From positions 253,482 to 317,481 of the forward strand of contig CAVRLX010000010.1 in the NCBI GenBank assembly GCA_963721725.1: a stretch of DNA of 64,000 nt. The letters run 5' to 3'. This DNA comes from RI-153 sp963721725 (GTDB taxonomy: Bacteria > Chloroflexota > Anaerolineae > Caldilineales > Caldilineaceae). Position numbers and translations under genes: made by a program. Shown here piece after piece: positions 46,063-56,194 of this stretch; position 1 is the stretch's first letter, and the number at the start of each line of letters is the position of its first letter. The notes under the pieces were generated by a model. The model was given only the letters and a program-made list of their open reading frames with translations. It made no database searches and was not told the DNA's origin.

Positions 46063-47175
46063 ATGAAAATTGAACGAATTGAACTGCGCCGCGTCGCCCT
46101 GCCCTATGTCACCCGCTTCGAGACCAGCGGTTGGTCGGAAGAAGGCAGCGACGCCATTATTGTGCGCGTCGAGGCCGACGGGGTGGTGGGCTGGGGCGAA
46201 GCGCCTGTGGGCAGTGGCCCCTGGTATAACGAAGAGACCTATGACACGGCCTGGGTGATGCAGCAAAAATTTCTGGGGCCAATGTTGCTGGCAGCGGAGA
46301 TCGAGCGGCCCGAAGATGTGGTGAAGGTTTTTGCGCGTGTGCGCGCCAACCGTATGGCAAAGTCTGGGCTGGAATTTGCCGTCTGGGATCTCTTTGCACG
46401 CATGAAAAATGTGAGCCTGGCTAACCTGTTGGGCGGCACTCGCGACAAAGTGGCCGTGGGCGTCAGCGTGCCGATTCACAGGGATATCCCCGCGCTGCTG
46501 AAAACCGTGGAAAATTATCTGGCCGACGGCTACAAACGCATCAAAATCAAGATCAAACCGGGGTGGGATGTGGAGCCAACCCGCGCCATCCGCGAACGCT
46601 GGCCCGATCTGCTGCTACAAGTAGACGGCAACAGCATCTACAGGCTGGAAGACGCCGAACACCTCCAAGAACTGGATCAGTTCGATCTGTTGCTCAACGA
46701 GCAGCCGCTGGATCACGACGATATTTTTGACCATGCCAAGCTGGCAAAGATGCTCAAGACGCCCATCTGTCTGGACGAAAGCATCGTCTCGCCGGGTCAT
46801 CCGCGCTGGGCCATCGAGATGAACGCCTGTGGTGTGATCAACATCAAACCCACACGCATTGGTGGGCTGGCCGATTCTATCAAAGTGCATGACATGGCCC
46901 AGGCTGCGGGCATTCCCGTCTGGCATGGCGGCATGTTAGAAACAGGGATTGGGCGCGCCACCAATGTTGCCCTTGCCAGCCTGCCCAACTTCAAACTGCC
47001 CGGCGACATTAGCGCCAACGCCCGCTACTTCCGCCGCGACATTGTCACGAATCCCTTTACCCTGAACGAAGACAGCACGCTGACCGTGCCGCAGGGAGCG
47101 GGCAATGGCGCGATTGTGGATGAAGAGTATCTCGACGCCGTGACGCAGGAACGGCTGGAGATGCGGCCTGAGTAA
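46063..47175 (+). CDS. menC: o-Succinylbenzoate synthase / N-succinylamino acid racemase family
   Basis: A 370-residue enolase-superfamily protein. The catalytic Lys pair is in IKIKIKPGWD, metal ligands are in LLQVDGNSIY, LLNEQPLDHDD and ICLDESI, and the second Lys in INIKPTRIGG, followed by the C-terminal WHGGMLETGIGRA. This pattern is the MenC/NSAR branch. No other menaquinone genes are nearby, so racemase activity is equally possible. AAGGA lies eight bases before the ATG at 46063. Confidence 0.88.
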   Translation: MKIERIELRRVALPYVTRFETSGWSEEGSDAIIVRVEADGVVGWGEAPVGSGPWYNEETYDTAWVMQQKFLGPMLLAAEIERPEDVVKVFARVRANRMAKSGLEFAVWDLFARMKNVSLANLLGGTRDKVAVGVSVPIHRDIPALLKTVENYLADGYKRIKIKIKPGWDVEPTRAIRERWPDLLLQVDGNSIYRLEDAEHLQELDQFDLLLNEQPLDHDDIFDHAKLAKMLKTPICLDESIVSPGHPRWAIEMNACGVINIKPTRIGGLADSIKVHDMAQAAGIPVWHGGMLETGIGRATNVALASLPNFKLPGDISANARYFRRDIVTNPFTLNEDSTLTVPQGAGNGAIVDEEYLDAVTQERLEMRPE

Positions 47176-47192
47176 AATGGGGTTTCCCGCGT

Positions 47193-47237
47193 GAGCCGTA
47201 CTGCGTATTCTGTATTTTGAAATACGCAGTACGGCTC
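47193..47237. terminator. Strong hairpin after menC
   Basis: GAGCCGTACTGCGTATT / AATACGCAGTACGGCTC, a 17-bp perfect stem, with TTATTCC after it. Confidence 0.75.
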
Positions 47238-47266
47238 TTATTCCTCAAGAGTGAGGGTCGTCAGAT

Positions 47267-48067
47267 ATGGGCAACCGCAAAGCGGAAACTACATTTATTG
47301 GGATTGATCTGGCATGGGGCGAGCGTAACCCTACGGCCGTGGCTTCTCTGAAAGCCGGGCGTTTGCAAGATTATCGCAGCGGTCTTTTGAGCCTAGATGC
47401 GATTGTCGATTTTGTGGGTGAAAATCTTTCCCCCGATACCGGTACCATTGTGGCCGTGGATGCCCCATTGCGTGTGCCCGATCAGCATGGTACGCGTCCC
47501 TGTGAACGTGAACTCAACGCAGAATGGCGGCGGTTCGAGGCGGGGACGCACCCATCCAATCGGACATTGGTGGGACACAATGGAACCGTGCGCGGCGAAA
47601 TGCTCGTCGAAATGCTCACACAGCGCTATCGCTTTGCCGAAGCCACTACGATTCCGCGCCGATCCTCGGCTCGCCTTGTCTGCGAAGTCTATCCACACCC
47701 GGCCCATGTGGGGTTGTTCGGGCTGGAAAAGACGCTGAAGTACAAACGCGGGCCAGTTGCAGCACGACGTCTTGTCCTCGCCCATTATCAAACGCTCTTA
47801 CGTGATCTGCGTAAAGCCAAGCCGCCCCTCAAAAAGACTAAAGACTTGCTTAAACAGACCGCCGTGGCCGAGCTGCGTGGACGGGCGCTGAAATCGTACG
47901 AAGATACGTTGGACGCCCTGACCTGTGCCTATGTTGCCTATTATCTTTGGTGGCACGGTCCCAGCCGGGCGCGTAGCTATGGCACGCTCACCGAGGGCCA
48001 TATTATTGTGCCCATGCCACAAAAAATGGCCCGGCAATTTGCCGGGCCATCAGTATCATTTTCGTAG
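47267..48067 (+). CDS. DUF429 family protein
   Basis: A 266-residue protein of DUF429, predicted to have an RNase H-like fold. Conserved parts are FIGIDLAWGERN, TIVAVDAPLRVP, CEVYPHP and the C-terminal YEDTLDALTCAYVAYY. The Asp residues in the first, second and last of these would form a metal-dependent nuclease centre. Function has not been shown. A hairpin with U-rich tail (48026-48050) lies inside its last 14 codons. Confidence 0.85.
   Translation: MGNRKAETTFIGIDLAWGERNPTAVASLKAGRLQDYRSGLLSLDAIVDFVGENLSPDTGTIVAVDAPLRVPDQHGTRPCERELNAEWRRFEAGTHPSNRTLVGHNGTVRGEMLVEMLTQRYRFAEATTIPRRSSARLVCEVYPHPAHVGLFGLEKTLKYKRGPVAARRLVLAHYQTLLRDLRKAKPPLKKTKDLLKQTAVAELRGRALKSYEDTLDALTCAYVAYYLWWHGPSRARSYGTLTEGHIIVPMPQKMARQFAGPSVSFS
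48026..48050. terminator. Hairpin inside the DUF429 3' end
   Basis: ATGGCCCGGCAA / TTGCCGGGCCAT, perfect and almost loopless, preceded by an A-run; the T-run for the minus strand is strong, so it may mainly end the leftward response-regulator transcript. Confidence 0.65.
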
Positions 48068-48082
48068 AGCCGTAGAATGAAG

Positions 48083-48843
48083 CTAGCGGCGAGAGGCATA
48101 GGGACGTTCGTGGCCGTTGGTAGCATAGACAGGGTAATTCTGCCACACTTGGCGTGTCTGCGGCATGGGGCGAGCCGAGATGTCGATAAACTGACGGGCA
48201 AGCATGGCGGCCCGTTTGCGGCTGTCCACGTTTAATTTTTTTAAAATGCTATGGACGTGATTTTTTACGGTTCCCACTTCAATCGTCAGTGCTTCGGCAA
48301 TATCCTGATTGCTGCTACCTTGCTCCAAATGGCCTAACACCTCACGTTCCGCGGGGTCAAGTCGGAGCAAAGCAATTGCAGGTCATCACCCTCCAGATCA
48401 CAGTCCATGTTGACACACTGGCTCAGTTCTGCTATACGCGAGACCAGCGCACAGGCAATCTGTGGCGAAAGCAGCGTCTTGCCCTCTGCGACAGCGCGCA
48501 TCTTGTTGACCAACTCTTCAATTGAATCGGTGCGCAGGGCATAGCCGCTGGCCCCAGCTTGGAAACATTGCAGAATAAACTCTTCGGCCTCAATAAGACC
48601 CATCACAATATATCTTGTATGTTTAACTTCGCGTTCCAGCCGTTGTAAAAAGTGCAGAACCTCTGGTCCAGGACGGCTCGCGTTGATTAAGAGAATATCT
48701 GAGGGAGTAGAGTGTAAAAGTGGAACAACTTCTTCAAAGGTGGAGGCCATGCCAACAACATTAATATCTTCTTCGTTGCCGAGAACACTTGCCATGGCAT
48801 TACACACAAGGTTTGCTTCATGTAGAATCGAGACCCGAATCAT
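48083..48843 (-). pseudogene. NarL/LuxR-type response regulator with atypical receiver, frameshifted
   Basis: GGAGG lies six bases before the ATG at 48843. Residues 1-120 form a receiver fold, but the phospho-acceptor Asp is Asn (LLINASRPG, residue 54) and the N-terminal acidic pair is His-Glu (ILHEANLV). The DNA-binding part (LRLDPAEREVLGHLEQG; TVKNHVHSILKKLNV) is a clean LuxR HTH in the next frame. The frames meet near 48362-48375 (around TTTGCTCC on the minus strand), a likely one-base error. It probably acts independently of phosphorylation. It diverges from the B12-binding protein and kinase genes. Confidence 0.8.
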
Positions 48844-49096
48844 AGAACTCCTCCATATTTTTCTAAGTGTTGCTTTTTTATCCGTGTAGGAAAACAGGTG
48901 TAAGCAAGAGTAGTTATCAACACTATAGATTGTGAACCAGCATGTCACAATGGGGGTTTGCACCCTTCTCCTGTGGGGGAGACCCCCCATTGGCGGGACA
49001 TAGTGGCACTCTTTGCTGTAAAGGATGGTAAGTTAGATTTAGTTTAGAGGATTTATCGGTGGAACTAACGAAACAAATCAACAAGGAGATGGATCA

Positions 49097-49765
49097 TTGA
49101 GTTTTATAGCTACTGAAGGCCCTTTGGCACTGCTTGCCCAACAATATCTCAACGCGCTCTTACGTATGGAACGCCATGCTGCCAGCCAACTCGTTTTGGA
49201 GGCTGTCGCGTCGGGTGTGAGCGTGCGCGATATCTATCTTTCGGTCTTTCAGCCTGTGCAGTATGAGATTGGCAGGCTCTGGCAGATCAACAAGATGAGT
49301 GTGGCCCAAGAACATTACTGTACAGCAACCACACAATTGGTCATGTCCCAACTTTATCCCTATATTTTTACAGGCCAGGCCGAGAAAAGGGTGGTGGTTG
49401 CCACATGTGTGGGCAACGAACTGCACGAAATTGGCGTCCGTATGGTGGCCGATTTCTTTGAAATGGATGGATGGAATAGTATTTATTTGGGGGCTAATGT
49501 ACCGACAGACGCGCTGTTGACTACGCTTTATAGCCAACAGGCCGATCTAGTCTGTCTTGCTGTCACGATGACTTATCACCTCCGCTCTGCACAAGAGATT
49601 ATCGCTACCATGCGCAGCCATGCCGAGTTGAGCCATGTTAAGATTCTGGTCGGGGGCTATCCCTTTAAGGCGGATCCTGATCTGTGGAAAGAGCTAGGGG
49701 CAGACGGTTATGGGGAGGATGCCCTGGCTGCATTATCTATCGCTAATCAACTGTTTGGGTATTAA
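49097..49765 (+). CDS. Free-standing cobalamin-binding protein with Wx9EH photosensory motif
   Basis: 222 residues in two parts. A helical cap (1-90) contains W62, nine residues, then E72-H73 (LWQINKMSVAQEHY), the motif that in CarH positions the light-sensitive adenosyl group of B12. The Rossmann part (98-222) has the lower-ligand histidine H110 in NELHEIGVR (usual DxHxxG) and LVGGYPF. There is no DNA-binding domain, so it must signal to a partner; the histidine kinase begins seven bases downstream. TTG start at 49097, GGAG eight bases upstream. Confidence 0.85.
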   Translation: MSFIATEGPLALLAQQYLNALLRMERHAASQLVLEAVASGVSVRDIYLSVFQPVQYEIGRLWQINKMSVAQEHYCTATTQLVMSQLYPYIFTGQAEKRVVVATCVGNELHEIGVRMVADFFEMDGWNSIYLGANVPTDALLTTLYSQQADLVCLAVTMTYHLRSAQEIIATMRSHAELSHVKILVGGYPFKADPDLWKELGADGYGEDALAALSIANQLFGY

Positions 49766-49768
49766 ACG

Positions 49769-49798
49769 CCTATGTCATCATCGCCTATGTCATCATCG
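49769..49798 (+). repeat. 15-bp tandem duplication over the kinase start codon
   Basis: CCTATGTCATCATCG occurs twice head-to-tail (49769-49783, 49784-49798), giving two in-frame ATG starts (49772 and 49787). Confidence 0.9.
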
Positions 49799-51016
49799 CC
49801 GCTGCTCAGCAGACTTGCATTGCTTTGTGATTCACGTGGGTTTATTCTAAAGGTTTTAGAGGATGAACTTGGCCTGATTGAACCTCATCTGATCGGAGGC
49901 CCTTTCACCCAAATTTTAGATGCTGGCAGTGTGGATAAAGGGCTAGATTTTTTTGCCGCTATTCAGCAAGATACCCTCTTTCATGCCTGGGAACTGATTG
50001 TAACTGAGCAGGGGCGACCCCTCTTGATGTATGCAGTGGGCGCGCTACGGCAAGATGGCATCCTGATTGTGGCAATGACAGATAGCTCTCAATTGCTGCG
50101 CTACTATGAGGAACTGGCACAGATTAACAGCGAACAGACTAATTCTATGCGTATGCTTCTCAAACAACAGGCCATGCAGACCCGGCAACAAACGACTAGT
50201 GACGCGGCTTTGTATGAAGAAATTAGCCGGTTGAACAACGAACTAGTGACGACCCAGCGCGAAATGGTCAAAAAGAACGCGCAGTTGGAACACCTTAACG
50301 AACAAAAAAATGAATTTCTGGGCATGGCTGCCCATGATCTGCGCAACCCACTCGGGGCCATTGCCATGTTCAGCAAATACATGTTAGAAGAAGGGGAGCT
50401 GACTTCACAGCAGCGCGATTTGGTCAACATTATCTATGAAAACAGCCAATTTACCTTTCTGCTGCTCAACGATTTGTTGGACATCTCGCAGATTGAAGCG
50501 GGCAAATTGGAACTTGTCCTGAGACCGGCCTCGTTGGTAGCGATTTTACAGCGCAACATCACCCTGAACCGTCTCATTGCCCATCGCAAACAAATTGACA
50601 TCACGTTTACCCTAGCCGCTGAATTGCCAGAGATGCTGTTCGACGCGCCCAAACTTCAGCAAGTATTTGATAACCTGTTGAGTAATGCCATTAAGTTTTC
50701 CCATCCAGGCACAACTATTCAAGTGTCAATGGCGTTGCTTGAGGAGGAAGTGCTGGTTGCCGTGAAGGATCAGGGGCAGGGCATTCCGCCCCATGAAGTG
50801 ACAAGCCTTTTTCGCCCCTTTTCGCGCAGCAGTGTACAGCCAACGGCTGGCGAAAAGAGTACGGGCCTGGGGCTGGCGATTGTACGCCGTATTGTCGAAG
50901 GGCATGGTGGGAAAGTTTGGGTGGAGAGTGTTGTCAACGAAGGCTCCACCTTTTTTGTGCGGCTTCCCGTCCGCCTGCCCGCCGCAGAGTCCATGAGGCA
51001 GTCAGGCAATGGATAG
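49772..51016 (+). CDS. Sensor histidine kinase
   Basis: 414 residues. A PAS-like N-domain (~12-105) is followed by a coiled coil (~112-180), the HisKA helix with H188 (GMAAHDLRNPLGAI), and the ATPase lobe (N box DNLLSNAIKFS, G1 VKDQGQGIP, G2 STGLGLAIV). No membrane segment is present, so it is a cytoplasmic kinase. It begins seven bases after the B12-binding gene and probably receives its signal. Two in-frame ATG codons arise from a 15-bp tandem duplication; no strong ribosome site is seen before either. Confidence 0.9.
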   Translation: MSSSPMSSSPLLSRLALLCDSRGFILKVLEDELGLIEPHLIGGPFTQILDAGSVDKGLDFFAAIQQDTLFHAWELIVTEQGRPLLMYAVGALRQDGILIVAMTDSSQLLRYYEELAQINSEQTNSMRMLLKQQAMQTRQQTTSDAALYEEISRLNNELVTTQREMVKKNAQLEHLNEQKNEFLGMAAHDLRNPLGAIAMFSKYMLEEGELTSQQRDLVNIIYENSQFTFLLLNDLLDISQIEAGKLELVLRPASLVAILQRNITLNRLIAHRKQIDITFTLAAELPEMLFDAPKLQQVFDNLLSNAIKFSHPGTTIQVSMALLEEEVLVAVKDQGQGIPPHEVTSLFRPFSRSSVQPTAGEKSTGLGLAIVRRIVEGHGGKVWVESVVNEGSTFFVRLPVRLPAAESMRQSGNG

Positions 51017-51485
51017 CGCCATCACCACTTCGTCTTCATCTACCTCGCCTGTGGGCCGAAAGCCCAGTTTGCGATAGAATGCCTCTGGGTTGCCCTGAAT
51101 TTCGGGTACATAGCTGAGGGTAAGTGTGCGTGCGCCAGGGCGAGTTTTCACGTGCTCGATTAGGATCTCCAAAGCGCGGCGGCCAAAGCCCTTGCCCTGA
51201 TAGCGCGGCATCAATCATAAAGCGCCACAGATAGTATCTATGCGCTCCCGGATCATCCAAAAGCATCAAAAAGCCAACGGCTGTCTCGTCGGCATAGATC
51301 GCTCGTGTCCACGCTTTTGGCTCCAAATACGCTTCTGCCAGCGAATACGCATTGGGGGCCACAAATTGGTTTTGATGCTCGCTAACCTTTAGCCGTAAAA
51401 CTGCATAGCCAACTTCCTGGGTTAGCTCGCGCAGCGAAACGGTGGCATCGCTGCTCACCTCATCCACTGGGTGTATATCTGCCAT
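51002..51485 (-). pseudogene. GNAT family acetyltransferase, frameshifted
   Basis: The first part (VGYAVLRLKVSEHQNQFV; TAVGFLMLLDDPG; YYLWRFMIDA) and the second frame (RYQGKGFGRRALEILIEHV; AFYRKLGFRPTGEVDE) join into one ~160-residue GNAT domain of the SpeG/PaiA-like type. The break is at about 51205 in the conserved R-x-x-G-x-G loop. One-base error likely. It overlaps the 3' end of the histidine kinase gene on the opposite strand. Confidence 0.8.
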
Positions 51486-51530
51486 TCAATATCTCCCTTT
51501 GATAACCATTGCTTTGGGTGGGCCTCAGCG

Positions 51531-53842
51531 TTAAAACCCTGCTTTTGTAGCGATGCCAAATTGATCCAAGATTTTCTTGACCGTCCGCATGTCGCCGTTG
51601 ACCACCGCCAATGCCCGTTCACCGGCAGCAAAGGGGGTGAGATGTTCGGCCACTTCCGGGTGCGTGAGCAACTCTTCCAGAATGGGCTTGCTCTGAAATT
51701 CAATCAACGTCACTTTGCCCATGTGGGCGTTGCCATAGTAGTTTCCCCACGCTTTGATCTGGCGCACAACCGAAACCGGCAAAGGCTTGTGGTTAAGCGC
51801 AGTCAGATCCTCAATCATCGCCTGCACTTTAGAACGGCTGCCCCCCCGGCGTATCACCGACTCCGCGGTGAGTCGCCAAATCCCATCTTCACCGCCTTCG
51901 GCCATCCTCGCCAACCGCCCTTTGGTATAGAGATGGGGCAGGGGATGCAGCGCGCGAATGGTGCCATCGTCGGCCACGCTGATGCTGCGGTTGGCGGCCT
52001 CTGGCGTAATCCGCGACACTGCACTGAGATGTCCATGTTGGCGCAGGGCTGCCGTTAGCTTTTTCATCTCTCCATTTTGGATCAACGCCACCGTGGGCAG
52101 CAGCATATGATCGATCTGGCGCGCGATTTCCGGGGTTTGCCGCAGCGCCTCCATCATCTCGGCATCCAGCGTTTGCAACAGATCCACACCAGAGCGGAAA
52201 ATAATGCGTTCGTGGCGTGCCCCCCATTCTTCCAACGAACGGCGCACGTTTTGCGGCAGACTCTGTGCCGGAATGTCTGCTGAGGAACGCCATTAGCGCC
52301 GGCAATTCCAGCCCGGCCTGGAGACCTTGATAGACCGATTCGCGCGAGAGTTGATACTCAAAAACGCCACGATCTACACGGGTGCGCTCGGCAAAGAGAT
52401 CCAATTGTGCGAACCAAGCAAGCGGCACCGGTCCCATGCCCAGCACATGGAAATTGGGCTGCACAATCAGCCGCCCCTCTATGGGTGGGATTACCGCATC
52501 GTCGGGCAGGCTTGGCTTTTTCAGATGGGCGAGACTATGACGTCCGCGCTCGCTTACCCGGCAGACGAACCAGCGATCTTTCGCGGGGGCAAAGCCCAAT
52601 TCAATTATCCCCAGATTAAACAGGAACCCATCCAAACAGCGCCGGAGAAATTCGCTCTGACTATCCTGAATCTGCTTGAGGAGACCGCTTATATCGTTGT
52701 AATAATACGCGCCGCCAAAACTCATGCTAAAGTAGCGCGTCTGTGTATTCTCAATCTGGTCGCGCTGGGGATAGAGAAAATCAAGCTTTCGTATCTCCAA
52801 GCTATCTACAAGGTCAGCCACATCAATCCACTGACCGGCTGGCTGCTCTTCCAGGAGAGTCAAGAGCAACGCTCGCGCTTGGTTTGGGGTTGCGCTGCTC
52901 TCTTTCAACACAGCGAGTTCCGGTCCGCCGTTCAGTCTACTCCAGGCACGCAGGCAGGCGTGGATCTGGGCATCCAGCGGCAGTCGCCAAAATTCGGGGA
53001 TGGCGATGGGATCGCTCTCGGCGCTGACAAGCCGCCCTCCGTGTACGCGCACAAGAGTAAGCGCCTGGAGCAAAAGACGCAATTGGTGTAGCTTGGGGGC
53101 GTCGGTCTCGCTGCGGGCCTCTTCAAAGGCCGGATCAGGCTGCAAAAGCACGCTGTTCAAAGCGCGCAGAGAGCGCTTGCCCACCAGCCCGCTTTGGATC
53201 AGATCCGCCCCGTGGCGGCGCACAAAATCCCGATAGAGATAGAGATCGCGCAAAAGGAGCGCGGGATCGCCCAGCGTACTCGTGTCTGGCTCCGCCCCGG
53301 TTCTGGTGATAGGCGTGGGCGGCGGCAGCGCGTCGCGGTACGCGTTGCGGTATAAAAATGGGATCGCCTGGGCCAAAACGCAATTTATGGCTATAGCCAC
53401 TATAGAGCTGGGAAGGATGGCTAAACAGCAGTCCATGATAGGTCAGGCGGGCCAGGATGTCTTCGAAAATTAGAGAATCATGGCGATGGGGGCTGGCCTC
53501 ATACTCTTGTGATTGACCATAGCCTCTTTTGTTCTTCTCCACGGGCGCTTCCTGGGCAAGGTTGGCACGCACCAACTGCCGTTTGAAGATGGCGTGCGAA
53601 ATGTTCCCCGGTTGCAACAAGGCGCGGTTGAACACAGCTTTATCGGATTCACGCAGTTTGGCATACGACGCGCGAATGCGTTCAGGCGTAAAGTAATCCC
53701 TCTTCATGCGCTCCAGCAAATCCCCTTTACGCAGGGCTTTGCCTTGGTCATCTTTCGCCATATCGGCGGCCTCTGCCATGGCTTTGACGACGTCGACGTG
53801 ATAGTTGTCCAGTAGATCGTAGATTTCGTTTTTGCTTACCAT
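51531..53842 (-). pseudogene. Large helicase-associated protein (Helicase_C_3-like C-terminus), two frameshifts
   Basis: About 770 residues once joined. Start at 53842 (MVSKNEIYDLLDNYHVDVVK). Frame changes occur near the five-A run at 53354-53358 (GDPIFIP to YRNAYRDA) and near 52285 (MAFLS to IPAQSLPQNVRRS). The C-terminal ~170 residues (WRLTAESVIRRGGSRSKVQA; KPLPVSVVRQIKAWG; VTLIEF) carry the same module as the SWIM protein upstream and the N-terminus of the XPB helicase. The middle is helical with winged-helix-like stretches. It begins one base after the SWIM gene ends, so all three are one operon. Role unknown; probably partners the helicase. Confidence 0.75.
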
Positions 53843-53843
53843 C

Positions 53844-56194
53844 TTAGACTACCTGCTTGGGGGTATACCCGGCTTTTTCCAATTGGGCTACCAGATCGTT
53901 TACGGCGTTTTGCGGGATCAACACCAGCCGCGGCGATAGTTCGGCAATCATCACTACATCCAGCGCGGTCACAGCTTTCAACTCGGCCAACGCAAAATCA
54001 TCGCTTAATTCAATCAACGTCACCCCTGTGTAGATGCGTGTGCGCCCATAGGCCAGCCCCCACGCCTGGAGTTGGGTTTGCACCGAAGCGGGCATGGGGA
54101 TTGCTATCACCTCTTGCCAGAGCGCTTCCAGATCGTGCAAGGTGTTGCCATCCTCAAAGGCGTGGTGGACTGCCTCCACGTCCAGAGTATAGACAAACTG
54201 TGTCGGTTCGGTCGAGGTCAGGCGTGCGATCTTGTCGAGCAGGGCATGGCCGCGCGCGCTCATGGAGGCGGGATCGACAATCAGCCGACCCTCTGCGTCC
54301 ACCTCTAGCATGGCCTTTTTGGCGGCGGCGTTTTTGGCGGTGGCCTTTTTATCAGAGGCGTTTGGCGGCGGCTTTCGCGGTGCGAGGGTCTCAGCGGGGA
54401 GGGCGGGACGCTCCACGGGGTCGCTCTGGCTGCGTTCCCAATAAAGATCGGCAAGGCCACGCAGCCGGATCTCCACGATCTCGTCGTCTTGCATGCTGAG
54501 ATCGACCAGGCCCAGCCAGTGCAGGGGACCCGTGAGCATGGTACGCACAAAATTCCACTGGGCAATCTGCCAATCCAGTGCATTCTCGCCTAATTTTCGG
54601 TTTTCCCAGGTCAAGAACCAATCATCCCCCACCGCGAGCTGAATGAATAGTAAGGAGACGTTTGTATACTGACGTGAAATTGGGGCCAGAATATCTGTAG
54701 CCAAGTGCGCAGATTTGCGGTTTGAATCCAGCGATTGTCGGGTAGCATCGCCAGCATCCGGATCACCAGATCACGCCGATTGGCGAGAACAGCGAGCAGA
54801 CTCTCGTAGTTTGTCCCCCCCATCCGCCACAGCCGCTTCAGCGCGAGGCGCGGCTCCTGGCGCTGCATCGCCCACAATTCACTCCAGTTGGTCATCTGGA
54901 AATAGGCTTGCGCCAAAATAGCGAGTTGTGACGCCTCGGAGCGCTGAAAAAATTCAGCTTTGCCCTCGTCCCACGCTGTCACTGGGCTGCCCGATTGCAA
55001 AATTCCTGCCGCCACTAAAAGCCTGTAAAAGAATTCAACCTGGCTGGGATCGCTGTTTGGCGAGAGCCAGGCCAGAGTCTCATCTGAAAAAGATAGCGGC
55101 GGCGCGGGAACTGTCAAGGCTAGGTCCGCGCTTGGGCGATTGAGCGATTCTTTGCCTTTGAGCGCGACCACCTCTTCCCAGACAAACGGCCATGCCTCCA
55201 GTTGGTGTGGGTAATAGGACTCTAAACGGTGACGGGGCGGCAAAGGCCGCAGCGCGGTTGATTGCTGATCCAAGAGAATCAAGAGGCGGGTCACCTCGCG
55301 CACACCGAATTCTGGATTGCCCAAGACCAATCTGCTCTCTGGGTTCTCCTTTTCGGGCAGCGCCGTGGAGGGGATGACGGTTTCGAGCATTGGCGGGAAG
55401 TTGCGGACCAACACCCACGGCACGACATCCACAGGCGGATATTGGTGGATAGCCTCGCCCGAAATCGCCAGCCCCCTTTCCCACAGATGCCGGGTATAGG
55501 TGTCCACACGGGCATGTTGTTTCAGCTCGCCCAGTTGCATCACCACTTTTTGGAGAGTTTCAAGGCGATACTCTGGCATACCGCCTAAGAGCGTCATCAC
55601 GCGCAGCACGCGCTGATGTTCTTCATTTTGAGAGTAGATCCCTTTGGCCGCCTCGCCGCGGTTTTGCATCAAAACCACCAGTTGCTCAATAATATCGGCT
55701 TTGCGTGTGCCGCGTACCGTCCACCCGCGCGCCGAGGCAATGCCACGCAAACTTTGCATGGTATAAGGCTCTAGATAGTCGGCGAGCACCAGGGCGTGAG
55801 ATTCTTCCTGTTCAGCGGGCGTGGCGACAAGCCAAGCCGGTTTACTCGCAGGCGGTTGCGGCGTGGGCAGCGCCACATCCACCACATCGGGATCCCCCAC
55901 AACGTCATGGTGGGTAAACTTTTGGGGGTCTCGAACCCAGGCCAGAAGGAGCGCAACCATGTGTTTACAATGGCCGCCCCAACTATAGTGGCACGTACAC
56001 GTCGCCAGGATGCTCTGTGGCTCAACCTCAACCGAAACTTCGTACAGGCGCGTTCCCTGCACCTGTGCCCACAATCGATTGCCCATCCGTTGCGCGTTGC
56101 GGATGCGCCCCAGATAAGGAATCGCCTTGGTATAGGTATTTTTTTTGACAAGCTCGAGGACAGCTTTATCGGTAAGGGTCTCTAGCGACAGCAT
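53844..56194 (-). pseudogene. SWIM zinc-finger helicase-associated protein, frameshifted
   Basis: About 780 residues once joined. The N-terminus has a SWIM motif CxCx7CxH (C66, C68, C76, H78 in ATCTCHYSWGGHCKHMVA). A SAP-like helix pair follows (MQSLRGIASARGW). The first frame stops at 54611; the second opens by 54704 and continues with LFIQLAVGDDWFLTWENRKL to the C-terminal module (FVYTLDVEAVHHAFEDGN; IPMPASVQTQLQAWG; GVTLIEL), also present in its two neighbours. The shift lies somewhere in 54611-54704. Its start overlaps the helicase stop by 29 bases. Confidence 0.8.
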
